A stretch of DNA of 64,000 nt. It comes from Terrimonas sp937888905 (GTDB lineage: Bacteria; Bacteroidota; Bacteroidia; Chitinophagales; Chitinophagaceae). The translations under genes and the position numbers were made by a program. The stretch spans positions 62,001-126,000 of the forward strand of contig CALATA010000012.1 in assembly GCA_937888905.1 (NCBI GenBank). Direction: 5' to 3'. Below the pieces are notes generated by a model. That model searched no databases. It saw only the letters and a program-made list of their open reading frames with translations, and was not told where the DNA came from. How positions within the stretch are numbered: the first letter of the stretch is position 1; each line of letters opens with the position of its first letter. This document shows positions 1 through 9,424 of this stretch, one piece after another.

Positions 1-656
1 GCAGCTTTGCCTTTTGCGTCGGTAAGGTGTAAAGGGTTGTGCTGATCTGTGATGATCTTTATTGGTTCGTCGGAAGGTGCGGCATTAAAATCGCCGGTAA
101 AGAGGAAGGGAAGATTGCCTGCGATCTCTTTGGCTTTCTGCAGGATCATTTTGGCGCTTTCCCTCCGGGCTACCTGCCCCATGTGATCAAAATGGGTATT
201 GAACGCGACGAAAGCTTTTTTCGTCAGCTTGTCGCGGAAGCGGACCCAGGTCACCATTCTCGGATAGGCAGCGTCCCATCCTTTTGCGCCGGGGTTATCT
301 GGTGTTTCCGACAACCAGAATTGGCCCCACTGCTGCGCCTGCAACCTGACTGTGTCATAAAATATGGCCGAGTATTCACCCTTTGTTTTTCCGTCATCGC
401 GTCCGCCGCCAGCCGAACGATAACGTGGAAGCCGTGCTTTCAGATCTTCCATCTGGTCATGCAAAGCTTCCTGCACGCCGAGCAGATGCACCTGGTGGTA
501 CAGTATCTGCGAAGCAACATTGTCCTTGCGGTAAGGCCAGGCATTGAGGCTATCCGATTTTATATTCAACCGGATATTAAAACTCATTACGTTCATGTCC
601 TGCGCAGTAGCTGCGAGCGACAGGAGGGACAGCGTGAGCAGGAAGTATTGTTTCAT
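1..656 (-). CDS. Secreted endonuclease/exonuclease/phosphatase (EEP) family protein, 3' end beyond window
   Basis: Reading the minus strand from an ATG at 656 gives an uninterrupted frame to the window edge (218 codons, C-terminus missing). The first 19 residues (MKQYFLLTLSLLSLAATAQ) form a signal peptide. The mature part opens with the EEP-fold strand containing MSFNIR, with metal-binding Asn27. GVQEAL follows with the metal-binding Glu near residue 63, then NTHFDH and GDFNA, the hallmark active-site blocks of DNase I-like metal-dependent hydrolases. The final SDH block lies off the window. Secreted members of this group are usually phosphodiesterases or phosphatases, and the substrate cannot be told here. 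The start lies six bases from a CAAAAGTA (663-670) that reads TACTTTTG on the coding strand, a possible -7 element. Confidence 0.85.
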   Translation of the reverse strand, partial: MKQYFLLTLSLLSLAATAQDMNVMSFNIRLNIKSDSLNAWPYRKDNVASQILYHQVHLLGVQEALHDQMEDLKARLPRYRSAGGGRDDGKTKGEYSAIFYDTVRLQAQQWGQFWLSETPDNPGAKGWDAAYPRMVTWVRFRDKLTKKAFVAFNTHFDHMGQVARRESAKMILQKAKEIAGNLPFLFTGDFNAAPSDEPIKIITDQHNPLHLTDAKGKA

Positions 657-657
657 A

Positions 658-867
658 TAATTCAAAAGTAAAAAGTCAAAATTCAAAAAGGTGAATGGTC
701 AATCGTCAATCGTGAATCGTCAATCGTGAATAAACAGCCGTCTTTGTTTTACCTGCTACTTATTATCTAAAACCTATGCCCGAAATGTAGGGCCGCTGTT
801 TTCCTTACGCCTCATACCTTATTACTTACTACTTATTACTTACTACTTATTACTTACTACTTACTAC
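658..867. repeat. Intergenic composite heptamer array 1
   Basis: This gap is almost entirely 7-bp-period degenerate repeats. AAAGTCA/AAATTCA-type units lie at about 658-690. GTGAATC/GTCAATC-type units lie at about 691-731, followed by the linker AAACAGCC. TACTTAT/TACTTAC-type units preceded by CCTTACG units run from about 795 to the stop codon of the S41 gene. A hairpin, GCCCGAAATGTAGGGCC (778-794), sits between modules and is nearly identical to one at 30718-30734. Confidence 0.8.
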
Positions 868-3800
868 CTACAGCTTCTTCAATATCTCCTCGATCGCCCG
901 GTCAAGCTGCGGATCACGGCCGTTGACCTTATCCGAGAAACTATTGAGCACTTTGATATCCGGTTCCACACCTGTCATTTCCAGGTCTTTTCCTTCCAGG
1001 CTGTAACAGCCCCAGCCCGGCATGCGCACTGCCGATCCGTCTACCAGGCCAACACCACTGGTAAAGATGATCCAGCGATAAGTGCCGTTACCAACGATCT
1101 GGCCAAGCTTCAACGCCTTGAATCCCTGTGAAGTGACTTCCGCATCGCTCAATGATTGTTCATTGATCAGTAACACGATCGGTTTGTCGGCCGGTGCAAA
1201 GTTCGGCTGACCGGTGCGTATACCTTCGCGGTAGCCCCATTGCAGGTATGTTTTACGTGAAAGGAATTGCAATACTTCATCGTGCACGTTACCACCCGTG
1301 TTATAACGCAGGTCGAGGATCAGCGCATCTCGGTTGGGCAACTCCCGGGTCATGTCGGCGATGAACTGCTCGAGTTCACCCTGACCCATGTTTTTCATGC
1401 ACCCATAAGCAATGCGGCCTTTGCCCCGTTCATCCACACGCTGCTGATTACGATCGATCCATTCATCATAGTAATTAGCATACAAACTTGATTGCGGATG
1501 CAGCCGTACGGAATAGGTTTTGCCCGCACGGGTGAAGGTCAGTTTGATTTCCTTATCCGCAGACGGACGTGTAAAGTAATAGCTGCGGTCGCGGGTAGCC
1601 GATACTTTTTCGTCGTTTACTTCTGTAAGGATGTCGCCGGCTTTGATATCGACGCCTTTTTTGTCGGCAGCAGACCGCTTCAGGACATAATTTACTTTAT
1701 AGGGATCATTATTATCAAATACGATTCCCGTTTCCATCGTGCTGTTGCTGAACGGCACCATCTCATCAGTACCGAAAGTGCCAAATCCCTGGTGCGAAGA
1801 ATTAAGTTCACCCAACATATCATTGAGCAGGACGCGCAGATCGGAGCGGTTGTTCAGGTACGGCACAAACTGCGCGTAATATTGTTTTACTTTTTTCCAA
1901 TTGATACCATGGAATTTATCATCATAATAATTTTCTTCCATCTGGGCCCAGGCCTCATCCACCATTTGCGAGAATTCTGCCTGCAGATTGCGGCGGAAAG
2001 TAGATGAAATGCTGACCGGATCAACCTTTGCAGGCTCCAGGCTCAGCTTATTGATGGTGCCGCTTTGCAACAGAAAGAGTTTATCGCCATTGATTACAAC
2101 GTCGGAAGGGAAGTTGCCGTCGGTGCCTGCAATTTTTTCCGTTTTGTTGGCTTCAAAGGGTTCTATCACCGTTTTCCATAAAGCCATTTTGCCTTCTCCA
2201 TGATTGCTTGCATAAAGTACGGTTGTCTTCTCCCCTTTCTGATAAACAGCCATCAATACCTGCATGCCAAGGGAAGGACTGATTTGTTCCATCCGCTCGA
2301 TCAGCAAGTCCGTATCGATGGTCAGCGATTCTTCCACTGGCACCGGTGGCGCTTTTTTAGTCGAATCTTTTTTTGCAAGCGTATCTTTCTTTTCTTCTTT
2401 GAACAGCTCATCGAATTTGTCCATGCGGAATGGATCATCGAGTTTCTCCAATGCTATGCGATAAACGCGTGCCTGCTGCATGCCAAACGGATAGGCTGGT
2501 TTCAGGCGTTGTGAAGTGAAATAAATGTATTTGCCATCAGGCGACCAGATCGGATTCATTTCGGTGATGCCGGTACCGGTCAGGTTGGTGGTTTTATTTT
2601 GTTTGATATGATGTACAAAGATGTCCTGCTCAAAATTGCGGTAGGCCGTGAATACGATGTATTCACCATTCGGAGAAAAACCGGGCTGGCTGTTTTGGAA
2701 TCCCCAGAACTCATCTTTTAATACCGTTTTGCTGACCAATGTTTTCAGATCGAGCAAGCGCAGTTCGTCGCGGCCGCTGAGGTAAACTGCCTGATCTCTT
2801 TTTTTATTGAAATTAATGAGACGGTTATTGCGTGCGTCGCGGGTTATTTGTTTCAAGGCAGCGGAGCCGTCGGCCGCAATCGTAAACCAGTTGGTATAGC
2901 CGTCTGCCGTCTGGCTGAACAAAATGGTTTTATTATCGCTGAGCCATTTTGCTTCGCGTACACGCTCGGCAGAACCGCGGGCAACCTGGCGGATGAATTT
3001 TCCTTCGGCATCGCTTAAGAATAATTCACCTCTTGAAATAAAGCAAAGTTTTTTGCCATCGGGGGATACATCAAAACCATTGATATTGCCACGCACATCG
3101 AAATCTTTTTCCTTGGGCAGAACATTATTGCGCACAATAGAAACAGACAATTTTTTCTCCGTGCCGGCCTTCACATCATACAACCAAAGCTGGTAATCTC
3201 TTTCAAAAACCACTAATCCGCCATCCGCATTTACCTGTGGTGATTTAATTGAAGAAGAAAAACGGGTGAGTGCTTTCTTTTTTCCATTATCCATGGTATA
3301 AAGATTATACTCTCCGTTGGCTTCATCGGAAATAAAATACACGCGCCCGGTACGGTCGATCGTTGCACCGAAGTCTTTTCCTTCCCACTCTGTGTATTTT
3401 TTGAATTGTTTGGTAGTAGGATTGTACGATTGAATATCAGGATTAAACGGTCCTTTGTAACGCTTGCGCTGAACCTGGTTGGAGCTTTCCCATGTATCGT
3501 TGAAAAATATTTCACCGCTGGATGGATGTTCTACCAGCGCGTGATCGAACTGAAAGAAGAAGCTGCCGAGCACGCGTTGCGGAGTACCGCCTTCGCGGGC
3601 GAGTTTGTAGCCCGAAATCTGTCCGTCGCGGCCGCTGTTAAAATAAATGTATTTGGAATCCCAGCTCCAACTACTTACATCATCGTTGCTGCTATGCCAT
3701 GTGAGTTGCTGCACATCACCTCCGGCGAGCGGCATGATATAAATGTCCGCGTTTCCGTACTGGCGTCCTGTGAATGCGATCCATTTACCGTCCGGTGAAA

Positions 3801-4014
3801 TACGCGGGCTGGTTTCATAGCCCTGCATGGCCGTGAGCCGCGATGCTCTGCCATCTTTCACATCGGCTTTCCAGAGATCGCCTTCAAAACTGAACACGAC
3901 GGTTTTGCCATCAGGCGACAAACTTGGATTGGAGAGAAAGTAGGCATCATTGGCCTGTGCGAATAAACAAGAACTGCTGCAAGTGAGCAACAGTGCGAGG
4001 AGAAACTTCTGCAT
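868..4014 (-). CDS. Tricorn-like S41 family peptidase with N-terminal beta-propeller and PDZ domain
   Basis: 1048-residue secreted protein with signal peptide MQKFLLALLLTCSSSCLFAQ. The first ~650 residues carry repeated PD40/TolB-type propeller blades, seen as recurring SPDGK..I.F motifs (SPDGKWIAFTG, SPDGKKLCFIS, SPDGKYIYFTSQR). A helical linker, a PDZ-like segment (GVDIKAGDILTEVNDEKV) and a C-terminal S41 protease domain follow. The S41 core is visible as LDLRYNTGGNVHDE and the nucleophile block SLSDAE, with Ser956. This is the tricorn-protease order: propellers, PDZ, then S41 core. Family members act as processive peptidases; here the signal peptide indicates a periplasmic location. The strand after the nucleophile reads GTYRWIIFTSG rather than the common GTRTWGG. 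The gene stands alone, with repeat arrays on both sides. Confidence 0.9.
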   Translation of the reverse strand: MQKFLLALLLTCSSSCLFAQANDAYFLSNPSLSPDGKTVVFSFEGDLWKADVKDGRASRLTAMQGYETSPRISPDGKWIAFTGRQYGNADIYIMPLAGGDVQQLTWHSSNDDVSSWSWDSKYIYFNSGRDGQISGYKLAREGGTPQRVLGSFFFQFDHALVEHPSSGEIFFNDTWESSNQVQRKRYKGPFNPDIQSYNPTTKQFKKYTEWEGKDFGATIDRTGRVYFISDEANGEYNLYTMDNGKKKALTRFSSSIKSPQVNADGGLVVFERDYQLWLYDVKAGTEKKLSVSIVRNNVLPKEKDFDVRGNINGFDVSPDGKKLCFISRGELFLSDAEGKFIRQVARGSAERVREAKWLSDNKTILFSQTADGYTNWFTIAADGSAALKQITRDARNNRLINFNKKRDQAVYLSGRDELRLLDLKTLVSKTVLKDEFWGFQNSQPGFSPNGEYIVFTAYRNFEQDIFVHHIKQNKTTNLTGTGITEMNPIWSPDGKYIYFTSQRLKPAYPFGMQQARVYRIALEKLDDPFRMDKFDELFKEEKKDTLAKKDSTKKAPPVPVEESLTIDTDLLIERMEQISPSLGMQVLMAVYQKGEKTTVLYASNHGEGKMALWKTVIEPFEANKTEKIAGTDGNFPSDVVINGDKLFLLQSGTINKLSLEPAKVDPVSISSTFRRNLQAEFSQMVDEAWAQMEENYYDDKFHGINWKKVKQYYAQFVPYLNNRSDLRVLLNDMLGELNSSHQGFGTFGTDEMVPFSNSTMETGIVFDNNDPYKVNYVLKRSAADKKGVDIKAGDILTEVNDEKVSATRDRSYYFTRPSADKEIKLTFTRAGKTYSVRLHPQSSLYANYYDEWIDRNQQRVDERGKGRIAYGCMKNMGQGELEQFIADMTRELPNRDALILDLRYNTGGNVHDEVLQFLSRKTYLQWGYREGIRTGQPNFAPADKPIVLLINEQSLSDAEVTSQGFKALKLGQIVGNGTYRWIIFTSGVGLVDGSAVRMPGWGCYSLEGKDLEMTGVEPDIKVLNSFSDKVNGRDPQLDRAIEEILKKL

Positions 4015-4091
4015 GAGCTGTATTTTTTGGCGGGTTTAAGGTACGGTTAAATGCGGAAGAAGGGTTGCCGTTTATACAAAATGTGCAAGTT

Positions 4092-4267
4092 CGTGAATGG
4101 TGAATGGTGAATGGTGAATCGTCAATGGTCAATGGTGAATCGTCAATGGCTGTTTACTTAAAACTTAATACTTAAAACTTATAACCCCCTGCCTTACACC
4201 TTCCGCCCTATACCTTACACCTTCCCGAGCTGTTTACTTAAAACTTATTACTTAATACTCATCACTC
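4092..4267. repeat. Intergenic composite heptamer array 2
   Basis: The order is GTGAATG/GTCAATG units (about 4093-4147), linker GGCTGTTTACTT, ACTTAAA/ACTTAAT units, CCTTACA/CCTTCCG units (about 4188-4226), a second GAGCTGTTTACTT linker, then ACTTATT units up to the leuS stop codon at 4269. This is the fullest example of the module order seen elsewhere in the window. Confidence 0.8.
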
Positions 4268-4268
4268 C

Positions 4269-7067
4269 CTACACCACCACATTGATCATCTTATTCTTCA
4301 CATAAATGATCTTCTTGGGTCCCTTGCCTTCCAGCCATTTCTGTACAACATCATTGCCCAACACAATTTCCTCCACCTGCGCCTGATCGGCGTCGAGGGA
4401 AATAGACATGGTCGTGCGCACTTTGCCGTTCACTGAAATCGGGTACTCCTTGGCAGATTCAACCACATACTTTTCTTCGAATACAGGATAAGAAGCATCG
4501 AGAATGCTGCCGGTATTGCCTAATTGTTTCCACAACTCTTCAGTGATATGCGGTGCGTAAGGCGCCATCAACACCAGCAATTTTTCCAGTATTTCTTTTT
4601 TGTTACACTTGAGATCGCTTAGTTCGTTTACCGCAATCATGAACCCACTCACACCGGTGTTGAAACTGAATCGTTCCGTATCAGCGTCGATGCGGCGGAT
4701 CGTGTTGTGCAACACTTTCAATTCGGCATCGGTAGCTTTCTCAGTGTTCCAGATTGCGCCTTTGGTTTCGTCGAAGAACAAACGCCAGAGTTTTTTGAGA
4801 AAACGGTGCACACCTTCAATGCCTTTGGTATCCCAGGGTTTGCTCATCTCCACCGGACCGAGGAACATTTCATACATCCGGAAGGTATCCGCTCCATATC
4901 TGTGCACCAGGTCGTCTGGATTGACGGTATTGAACTTGGATTTGGACATCTTCTCCACTTCCATTCCACAGATATATTTACCATCTTCGAGAATAAATTC
5001 TGCATTGGCATATTCATTATTCCGCCACGTTTTAAAAGCGGACATATCCAATTCAACGCCATCGACAAAGTTCACATCCACCCGGATCGCATCGGTTGAT
5101 TGCAATCCATATTTTCCCTCACTGTCCAGCAATCCTTTCGACACAAATTGATTGGTACCGGTCAACCGGTATACAAACCGGCTGCTGCCCTGGATCATGC
5201 CCTGGTTCACGAGCTTTTTATACGGCTCTTCATGACCGATATAACCCAGGTCATACAGCGCCTTGGTCCACATGCGGCTGTACAGCAAATGCCCTACGGC
5301 ATGCTCGGTACCACCGATGTATAAGTCTACCTGACCCCAATAATCGGACACTTCGCGGTTACAGAATTCTTTTTCATTGTGCGGGTCCATGTAGCGGAGA
5401 AAATACCAGGACGATCCGGCATAGCCGGGCATGGTATTCGTTTCCAGGTGTTGTGCCGTCCACTCCGGAATATTGGCCAATGGTCCTTCCCCTTCGGGTC
5501 CCGGTTTGTAGCTTTCCACTTCCGGCAATTGCAAAGGCAATTGGGATTCATCCAGCGGATAAGCAATACCATTTTCCCAACGGATGGGAAACGGCTCACC
5601 CCAGTAACGCTGACGGCTGAAGGCCGCATCGCGCATTTTATAATTTACTTTCCGCGTACCAATTCCTTTTTCTTCGATGGCTTTGATGGCCACCTCCATA
5701 GCCTCACGCATGTTCAGCCCATTGAGGAAACCGGAATTTTCCAGTATTGCATCTTTGGTAGGGTTGGCGTCTTCTCCGTTGAAATGCGAACCGATGATAT
5801 TGGTAATGGGAATATTGAAATGTTTGGCAAAACGGAAGTCGCGTTCATCGCCGCAAGGCACGGCCATGATGGCGCCGGTGCCATAACCTGCGAGTACGTA
5901 TTCTGATATCCAGACAGGAATCTCTCTTCCGTCAAAAGGATTGATGGCATAAGCGCCGGTGAACACGCCGGAGATCTTTTTCTCCGCCATGCGCTCGCGT
6001 TCACTGCGGCTTTTCACGTAGGCGATATAGTCGTCCACCTCGGCGGCCTGCTCGTCCGAACGCACTTCACCGATCCAGTCGAGTTCCGGAGCGATCACCA
6101 TGAAGTCTACACCAAAAATGGTATCGGGACGCGTAGTGTATACGCGCAGCTTGCGGTCGTGGCCTTTGATCGCAAAATCGATCTCTGCTCCGGAAGACTT
6201 GCCGATCCAGTTGGTCTGCATTTCTTTCATCGCATCGCTGAAATCGACCTGCTGCAGTCCGTCGAGCAAACGATCGGCATACTCGGTTATGCGCAGATAC
6301 CATTGGCGCAGTTTCTTGCGCACAACAGGATAACCTCCTCGTTCGCTTACGCCATTGATCACTTCGTCGTTGGCCAATACGGTACCGAGCGCTTCGCACC
6401 AGTTTACTTCACCGTAGCCGCAATAGGCCAGGCGGTATTCCATCAAAATGGATTCGCGGGTGAACTCATCAAAGCTATTCCATTGATCCGCGGTGAAAGT
6501 GGCCAGTGATTCGCTGCCTGCTTCCACACGGAATTTATCATTGGGGAATGGGTGATTTTTATTTCCTTCTTTTTCAAAAGCCGCCACCAGTTCGGTAATG
6601 GGCGTAGCCTTGCCTGTCTGACGGTTCAGGAAGCTTTTGAACAATTGCAGGAAGATCCATTGTGTCCATTTGTAATAACCGGGATCTGAGGTACGTACTT
6701 CGCGCTCCCAATCGAAGCAAAAACCGATATTATCCAACTGTGTGCGGAAGTTAATGATGTTGGCATGTGTGGACACGGCGGGATGAATACCATGGTCGAT
6801 GGCATATTGTTCCGCAGGCAGGCCAAATGCATCGTAGCCCATCGGGTGCAGCACGTTGAAGCCTTTGAGGCGTTTATAGCGCGCGAAAATATCGGAGGCA
6901 ATATAACCAAGCGGGTGACCTACGTGCAGGCCGGCTCCGCTGGGATAAGGGAACATATCGAGCACATAGTACTTCGGTTTGTCACGCTTGTTGGACACAC
7001 GATAGGCGTTGGTATCCTTCCACGTTTGCTGCCATTTCTTTTCAATATCCCGGAAATTGTACTCCAT
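4269..7067 (-). CDS. leuS: Leucyl-tRNA synthetase
   Basis: Class Ia aminoacyl-tRNA synthetase that charges tRNA-Leu in the cytoplasm. The 932-residue frame has the HIGH signature as HVGH at residues 48-51 within YPSGAGLHVGHPLGY. The CP1 editing region contains the TTRPDTIFG block. The KMSKS signature is at about residues 706-710 (EKMSKSKFNTVNPDD). An anticodon-binding helical region and a C-terminal small domain ending in KIIYVKNKMINVVV follow. The length fits the bacterial-type enzyme. The ATG at 7067 leaves the normal short N-terminus (MEYNFRDIEKKWQ). It is divergent from ftsX, and its 3' end abuts a repeat array with no obvious hairpin terminator. Confidence 0.98.
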   Translation of the reverse strand: MEYNFRDIEKKWQQTWKDTNAYRVSNKRDKPKYYVLDMFPYPSGAGLHVGHPLGYIASDIFARYKRLKGFNVLHPMGYDAFGLPAEQYAIDHGIHPAVSTHANIINFRTQLDNIGFCFDWEREVRTSDPGYYKWTQWIFLQLFKSFLNRQTGKATPITELVAAFEKEGNKNHPFPNDKFRVEAGSESLATFTADQWNSFDEFTRESILMEYRLAYCGYGEVNWCEALGTVLANDEVINGVSERGGYPVVRKKLRQWYLRITEYADRLLDGLQQVDFSDAMKEMQTNWIGKSSGAEIDFAIKGHDRKLRVYTTRPDTIFGVDFMVIAPELDWIGEVRSDEQAAEVDDYIAYVKSRSERERMAEKKISGVFTGAYAINPFDGREIPVWISEYVLAGYGTGAIMAVPCGDERDFRFAKHFNIPITNIIGSHFNGEDANPTKDAILENSGFLNGLNMREAMEVAIKAIEEKGIGTRKVNYKMRDAAFSRQRYWGEPFPIRWENGIAYPLDESQLPLQLPEVESYKPGPEGEGPLANIPEWTAQHLETNTMPGYAGSSWYFLRYMDPHNEKEFCNREVSDYWGQVDLYIGGTEHAVGHLLYSRMWTKALYDLGYIGHEEPYKKLVNQGMIQGSSRFVYRLTGTNQFVSKGLLDSEGKYGLQSTDAIRVDVNFVDGVELDMSAFKTWRNNEYANAEFILEDGKYICGMEVEKMSKSKFNTVNPDDLVHRYGADTFRMYEMFLGPVEMSKPWDTKGIEGVHRFLKKLWRLFFDETKGAIWNTEKATDAELKVLHNTIRRIDADTERFSFNTGVSGFMIAVNELSDLKCNKKEILEKLLVLMAPYAPHITEELWKQLGNTGSILDASYPVFEEKYVVESAKEYPISVNGKVRTTMSISLDADQAQVEEIVLGNDVVQKWLEGKGPKKIIYVKNKMINVVV

Positions 7068-7215
7068 AATTTTTTGCCGTTGTTTTAATAAAGCCCGCTG
7101 CCTGTGGACAGCATTAGCGTCTTTTTAACATCTGAGGCGTTGCCGGTGGCAATATACGCCGCGGCTTACCGTTTAAAATGGGCAGCAAAAATACTGATTG
7201 TAGGGCTGAATCTGC

Positions 7216-7223
7216 TAAATTTG
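7216..7223 (+). promoter_or_regulatory. Candidate -7 element for ftsX operon
   Basis: TAAATTTG matches the Bacteroidota -7 consensus TAnnTTTG exactly. The nearest upstream TTG (7198-7200) is only 15 nt away, short of the usual ~20, so the assignment is tentative. A start here would give a leader of about 60 nt before the ftsX ATG at 7292. Confidence 0.35.
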
Positions 7224-7291
7224 CCTGCATGCCTTCCATCGCGGGCAAAGACAAGGACTAACCCATTCGTTTTCGAAAAAATTTGTGATTC

Positions 7292-8164
7292 ATGGCTCGT
7301 ACCAACAAAGCTTCGATCAAGCGCAGCAAACCTTCCTATTTCATGTCGATCCTGGGGGTAACCCTGGTATTGGTGTTGCTGGGCATTATTGGATGGCTCG
7401 TGATCAACGCCAACAAACTCGGTGATTATTTCAAAGAAAGTATAGAGGTGAAAGCTTTCCTGCGGGGTGACCTCAATCCCAAGGACAGTGTGGCGCTGGT
7501 GAATTATATCAACAGCCGCCCGTATACCCGGGCTTCGCAGTTCGTGGACAAGGAGGAGGCTAAAAAGATCTACCTGGCCGACGGCAACGAAAGCTGGGAC
7601 AAATTCATGACGGAGAATCCGCTACCGGACGCCATATACGTGGGCATCAAAACGGATTATGTGGAGAAGGATTCGCTGGAAATGATCAAAAAGGACCTCG
7701 AACAGCAGACCTATGTAAGCGATGTGAACTATCCCGAATCGCTGATCGACGTGATGACCAAAAATATCCGCAACATCTCCATGGTTATCCTGGCCGTGGC
7801 CATATTGCTGTCGCTGGTAGCCATCGTGCTGATTGACAATACGATCCGCCTGGCGATGTTCAGCAACCGCTTCCTGATCAAGACGATGCAGATGGTGGGC
7901 GCCACCCGCGGATTCATTGCACGTCCGATGAATATACGGGCCATCATCAACGGCGCTATCGGAGGGGTCATTGCCTCCGTGTTCGTGTACCTGATGATCC
8001 TCGGCGCGGAAAAAGTAATCACCGGCCTGTATTCGCTCCGCGATAATACGCAACTGGCCATTTTATTCAGCGGCCTGATCCTGATCGGCGTGCTGATCAG
8101 CCTGTTGAGTACTTACCGCAGTGTACTGAAGTACCTCCGCATGAAACTCGACGACCTCTATTGA
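7292..8164 (+). CDS. ftsX: Cell division ABC-type permease FtsX
   Basis: 290-residue inner-membrane protein with the FtsX layout. A basic cytoplasmic N-terminus is followed by TM1 (about residues 18-42), then an extracytoplasmic domain of roughly 110 residues (SIEVKAFLRG... to the MTKNIRNIS block). Three further TM helices lie at about 158-180, 205-235 and 252-275. FtsX pairs with the ATPase FtsE and couples divisome activity to peptidoglycan hydrolases. ftsE is not adjacent, as is usual in this phylum. The following DUF3098 and uppP genes form a conserved Bacteroidota cell-envelope cluster and are probably partly co-transcribed. Confidence 0.93.
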   Translation: MARTNKASIKRSKPSYFMSILGVTLVLVLLGIIGWLVINANKLGDYFKESIEVKAFLRGDLNPKDSVALVNYINSRPYTRASQFVDKEEAKKIYLADGNESWDKFMTENPLPDAIYVGIKTDYVEKDSLEMIKKDLEQQTYVSDVNYPESLIDVMTKNIRNISMVILAVAILLSLVAIVLIDNTIRLAMFSNRFLIKTMQMVGATRGFIARPMNIRAIINGAIGGVIASVFVYLMILGAEKVITGLYSLRDNTQLAILFSGLILIGVLISLLSTYRSVLKYLRMKLDDLY

Positions 8165-8212
8165 TCCCGAATCCCGGATTTATTAATATATTGCGCATCC
8201 AAAATCTCCATT

Positions 8213-8455
8213 ATGGCAGAAAAAACGACAACCGACGCCCTGTTTACACGTGACAACTATATCTGGATGCTGATCGGTATTGTGGTAATTGCAATCGGCA
8301 TGTTCCTGATGAGTGGTGGTGCCAGCAAAGACCCCAATGTGTTTAACCCGAAAGAAGTATATAGTGCCACACGTATCACTATTGCGCCGTTGGTGATCCT
8401 GGCAGGACTGGTGATCGAAGTCTTCGCGATATTCAAATCTCCCAAAAAAGCATAA
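8213..8455 (+). CDS. DUF3098 domain-containing small membrane protein
   Basis: 80-residue protein with two TM helices (about residues 17-34 and 55-72) separated by a short loop containing DPNVFNPKEVYS, which fits the DUF3098 family. Its function is unknown. Placement between ftsX and uppP is conserved in Bacteroidota and suggests a role linked to cell-wall growth or division, but nothing in the sequence proves this. It starts 48 bp after ftsX, in the same direction, and is followed by a strong intrinsic terminator, so ftsX and this gene probably form one transcript. Confidence 0.88.
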   Translation: MAEKTTTDALFTRDNYIWMLIGIVVIAIGMFLMSGGASKDPNVFNPKEVYSATRITIAPLVILAGLVIEVFAIFKSPKKA

Positions 8456-8476
8456 AGGCTGTTATCAGCCGCAGAG

Positions 8477-8514
8477 AAGAGGTTGTGTCAAAATAAAGAC
8501 GCAACCTCTTTTTT
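8477..8514 (+). terminator. Rho-independent terminator after DUF3098 gene
   Basis: A 13-bp stem, AAGAGGTTGTGTC with GACGCAACCTCTT (one G-T pair), closes an 8-nt loop and runs into a T-tract. It separates ftsX-DUF3098 from uppP. Confidence 0.85.
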
Positions 8515-8563
8515 ATTGGCAATCATTTCGTTTCTTTATCATTCTTATAAATATTCTCCATTC

Positions 8564-9388
8564 ATGACGATCATTGAAGCCATCATTGTGGCCATTGTGG
8601 AAGGACTGACAGAATTTTTACCGGTATCCTCCACCGGACACATGATCATCGCCAGCACATTCCTGGGCATTCACAAAGAAGAGTTCACCAAATTATTTGA
8701 AGTAGCGATACAATTGGGCGCCATTCTCGCAGTAGTGGTATTGTACTGGAGAAAATTCTTCGACTTCCGCCGCTGGCAGTTTTATGTAAAACTCTTCATT
8801 GGTGTCATTCCGGCTTTGTTGCTCGGTTATTTATTTTCCGACCAGATCGATGCATTGCTGGAAAGTCCGCTGACCGTGGCCATTACCTTACTGCTCGGAG
8901 GCATTGTGTTGTTGTTCATCGACCGTGCATTCAACAGGCCCACGATCGAGTCGGATGATCAGATTACCTATTCCAAAGCCTTCATCACCGGCATCTGGCA
9001 AACCATTGCCATGATACCCGGCGTAAGCCGCAGCGCGGCTTCCATCATCGGTGGTATGCAGCAGAAGATGACGCGTAACCTCGCGGCTGAATTTTCATTT
9101 TTCCTTGCCGTGCCTACCATGTTTGCCGCTACTGCTTATTCTCTTTTTATCAAAAAATGGGGAACAACCGAACTGCCACGAAAAGGCTATGAGATCATCA
9201 TGGAATCGAAAGAAAACATGGTCGCGTTTGGCGTGGGCAATATCGTAGCGTTTGTGGTCGCTATTTTAGCGATCCGTTTTTTCATCAACTACCTGAAGAT
9301 TTACGGATTTAAAGTGTTTGGCTGGTACCGGATCATTGCCGGTGTTATTCTTTTGATCCTGTTCCTGACCGGCGTGATCGAACATTAA
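8564..9388 (+). CDS. uppP: Undecaprenyl-diphosphate phosphatase (BacA/UppP family)
   Basis: Integral membrane phosphatase that regenerates undecaprenyl phosphate, the lipid carrier for peptidoglycan and other glycans. The ATG at 8564 (MTIIEAIIVAIVEGLTEFLP) gives 274 residues, the usual length. An upstream in-frame start at 8483 would add 27 atypical residues overlapping the terminator, so I reject it. Both family signatures are present: EGLTEFLPVSSTGHM (about residues 14-28) and PGVSRSAASI (about residues 149-158), which carry the catalytic Glu, Ser, His and Arg residues. Seven to eight hydrophobic segments follow the BacA topology. It belongs to the ftsX-linked envelope cluster. Confidence 0.95.
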   Translation: MTIIEAIIVAIVEGLTEFLPVSSTGHMIIASTFLGIHKEEFTKLFEVAIQLGAILAVVVLYWRKFFDFRRWQFYVKLFIGVIPALLLGYLFSDQIDALLESPLTVAITLLLGGIVLLFIDRAFNRPTIESDDQITYSKAFITGIWQTIAMIPGVSRSAASIIGGMQQKMTRNLAAEFSFFLAVPTMFAATAYSLFIKKWGTTELPRKGYEIIMESKENMVAFGVGNIVAFVVAILAIRFFINYLKIYGFKVFGWYRIIAGVILLILFLTGVIEH

Positions 9389-9424
9389 AACAAGAACCAC
9401 CTTTAACCCTCAACCACTGCAGTT

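Noticed and set aside
39..671. Long plus-strand open frame over the first 650 bp
   Set aside because: It is the antisense of the EEP-family gene, which has a signal peptide and intact family motifs on the minus strand.
658..870. Repeat arrays considered as CRISPR arrays
   Set aside because: Units are 7-8 bp, contiguous and degenerate, with no spacers of constant length and no cas genes in the window.
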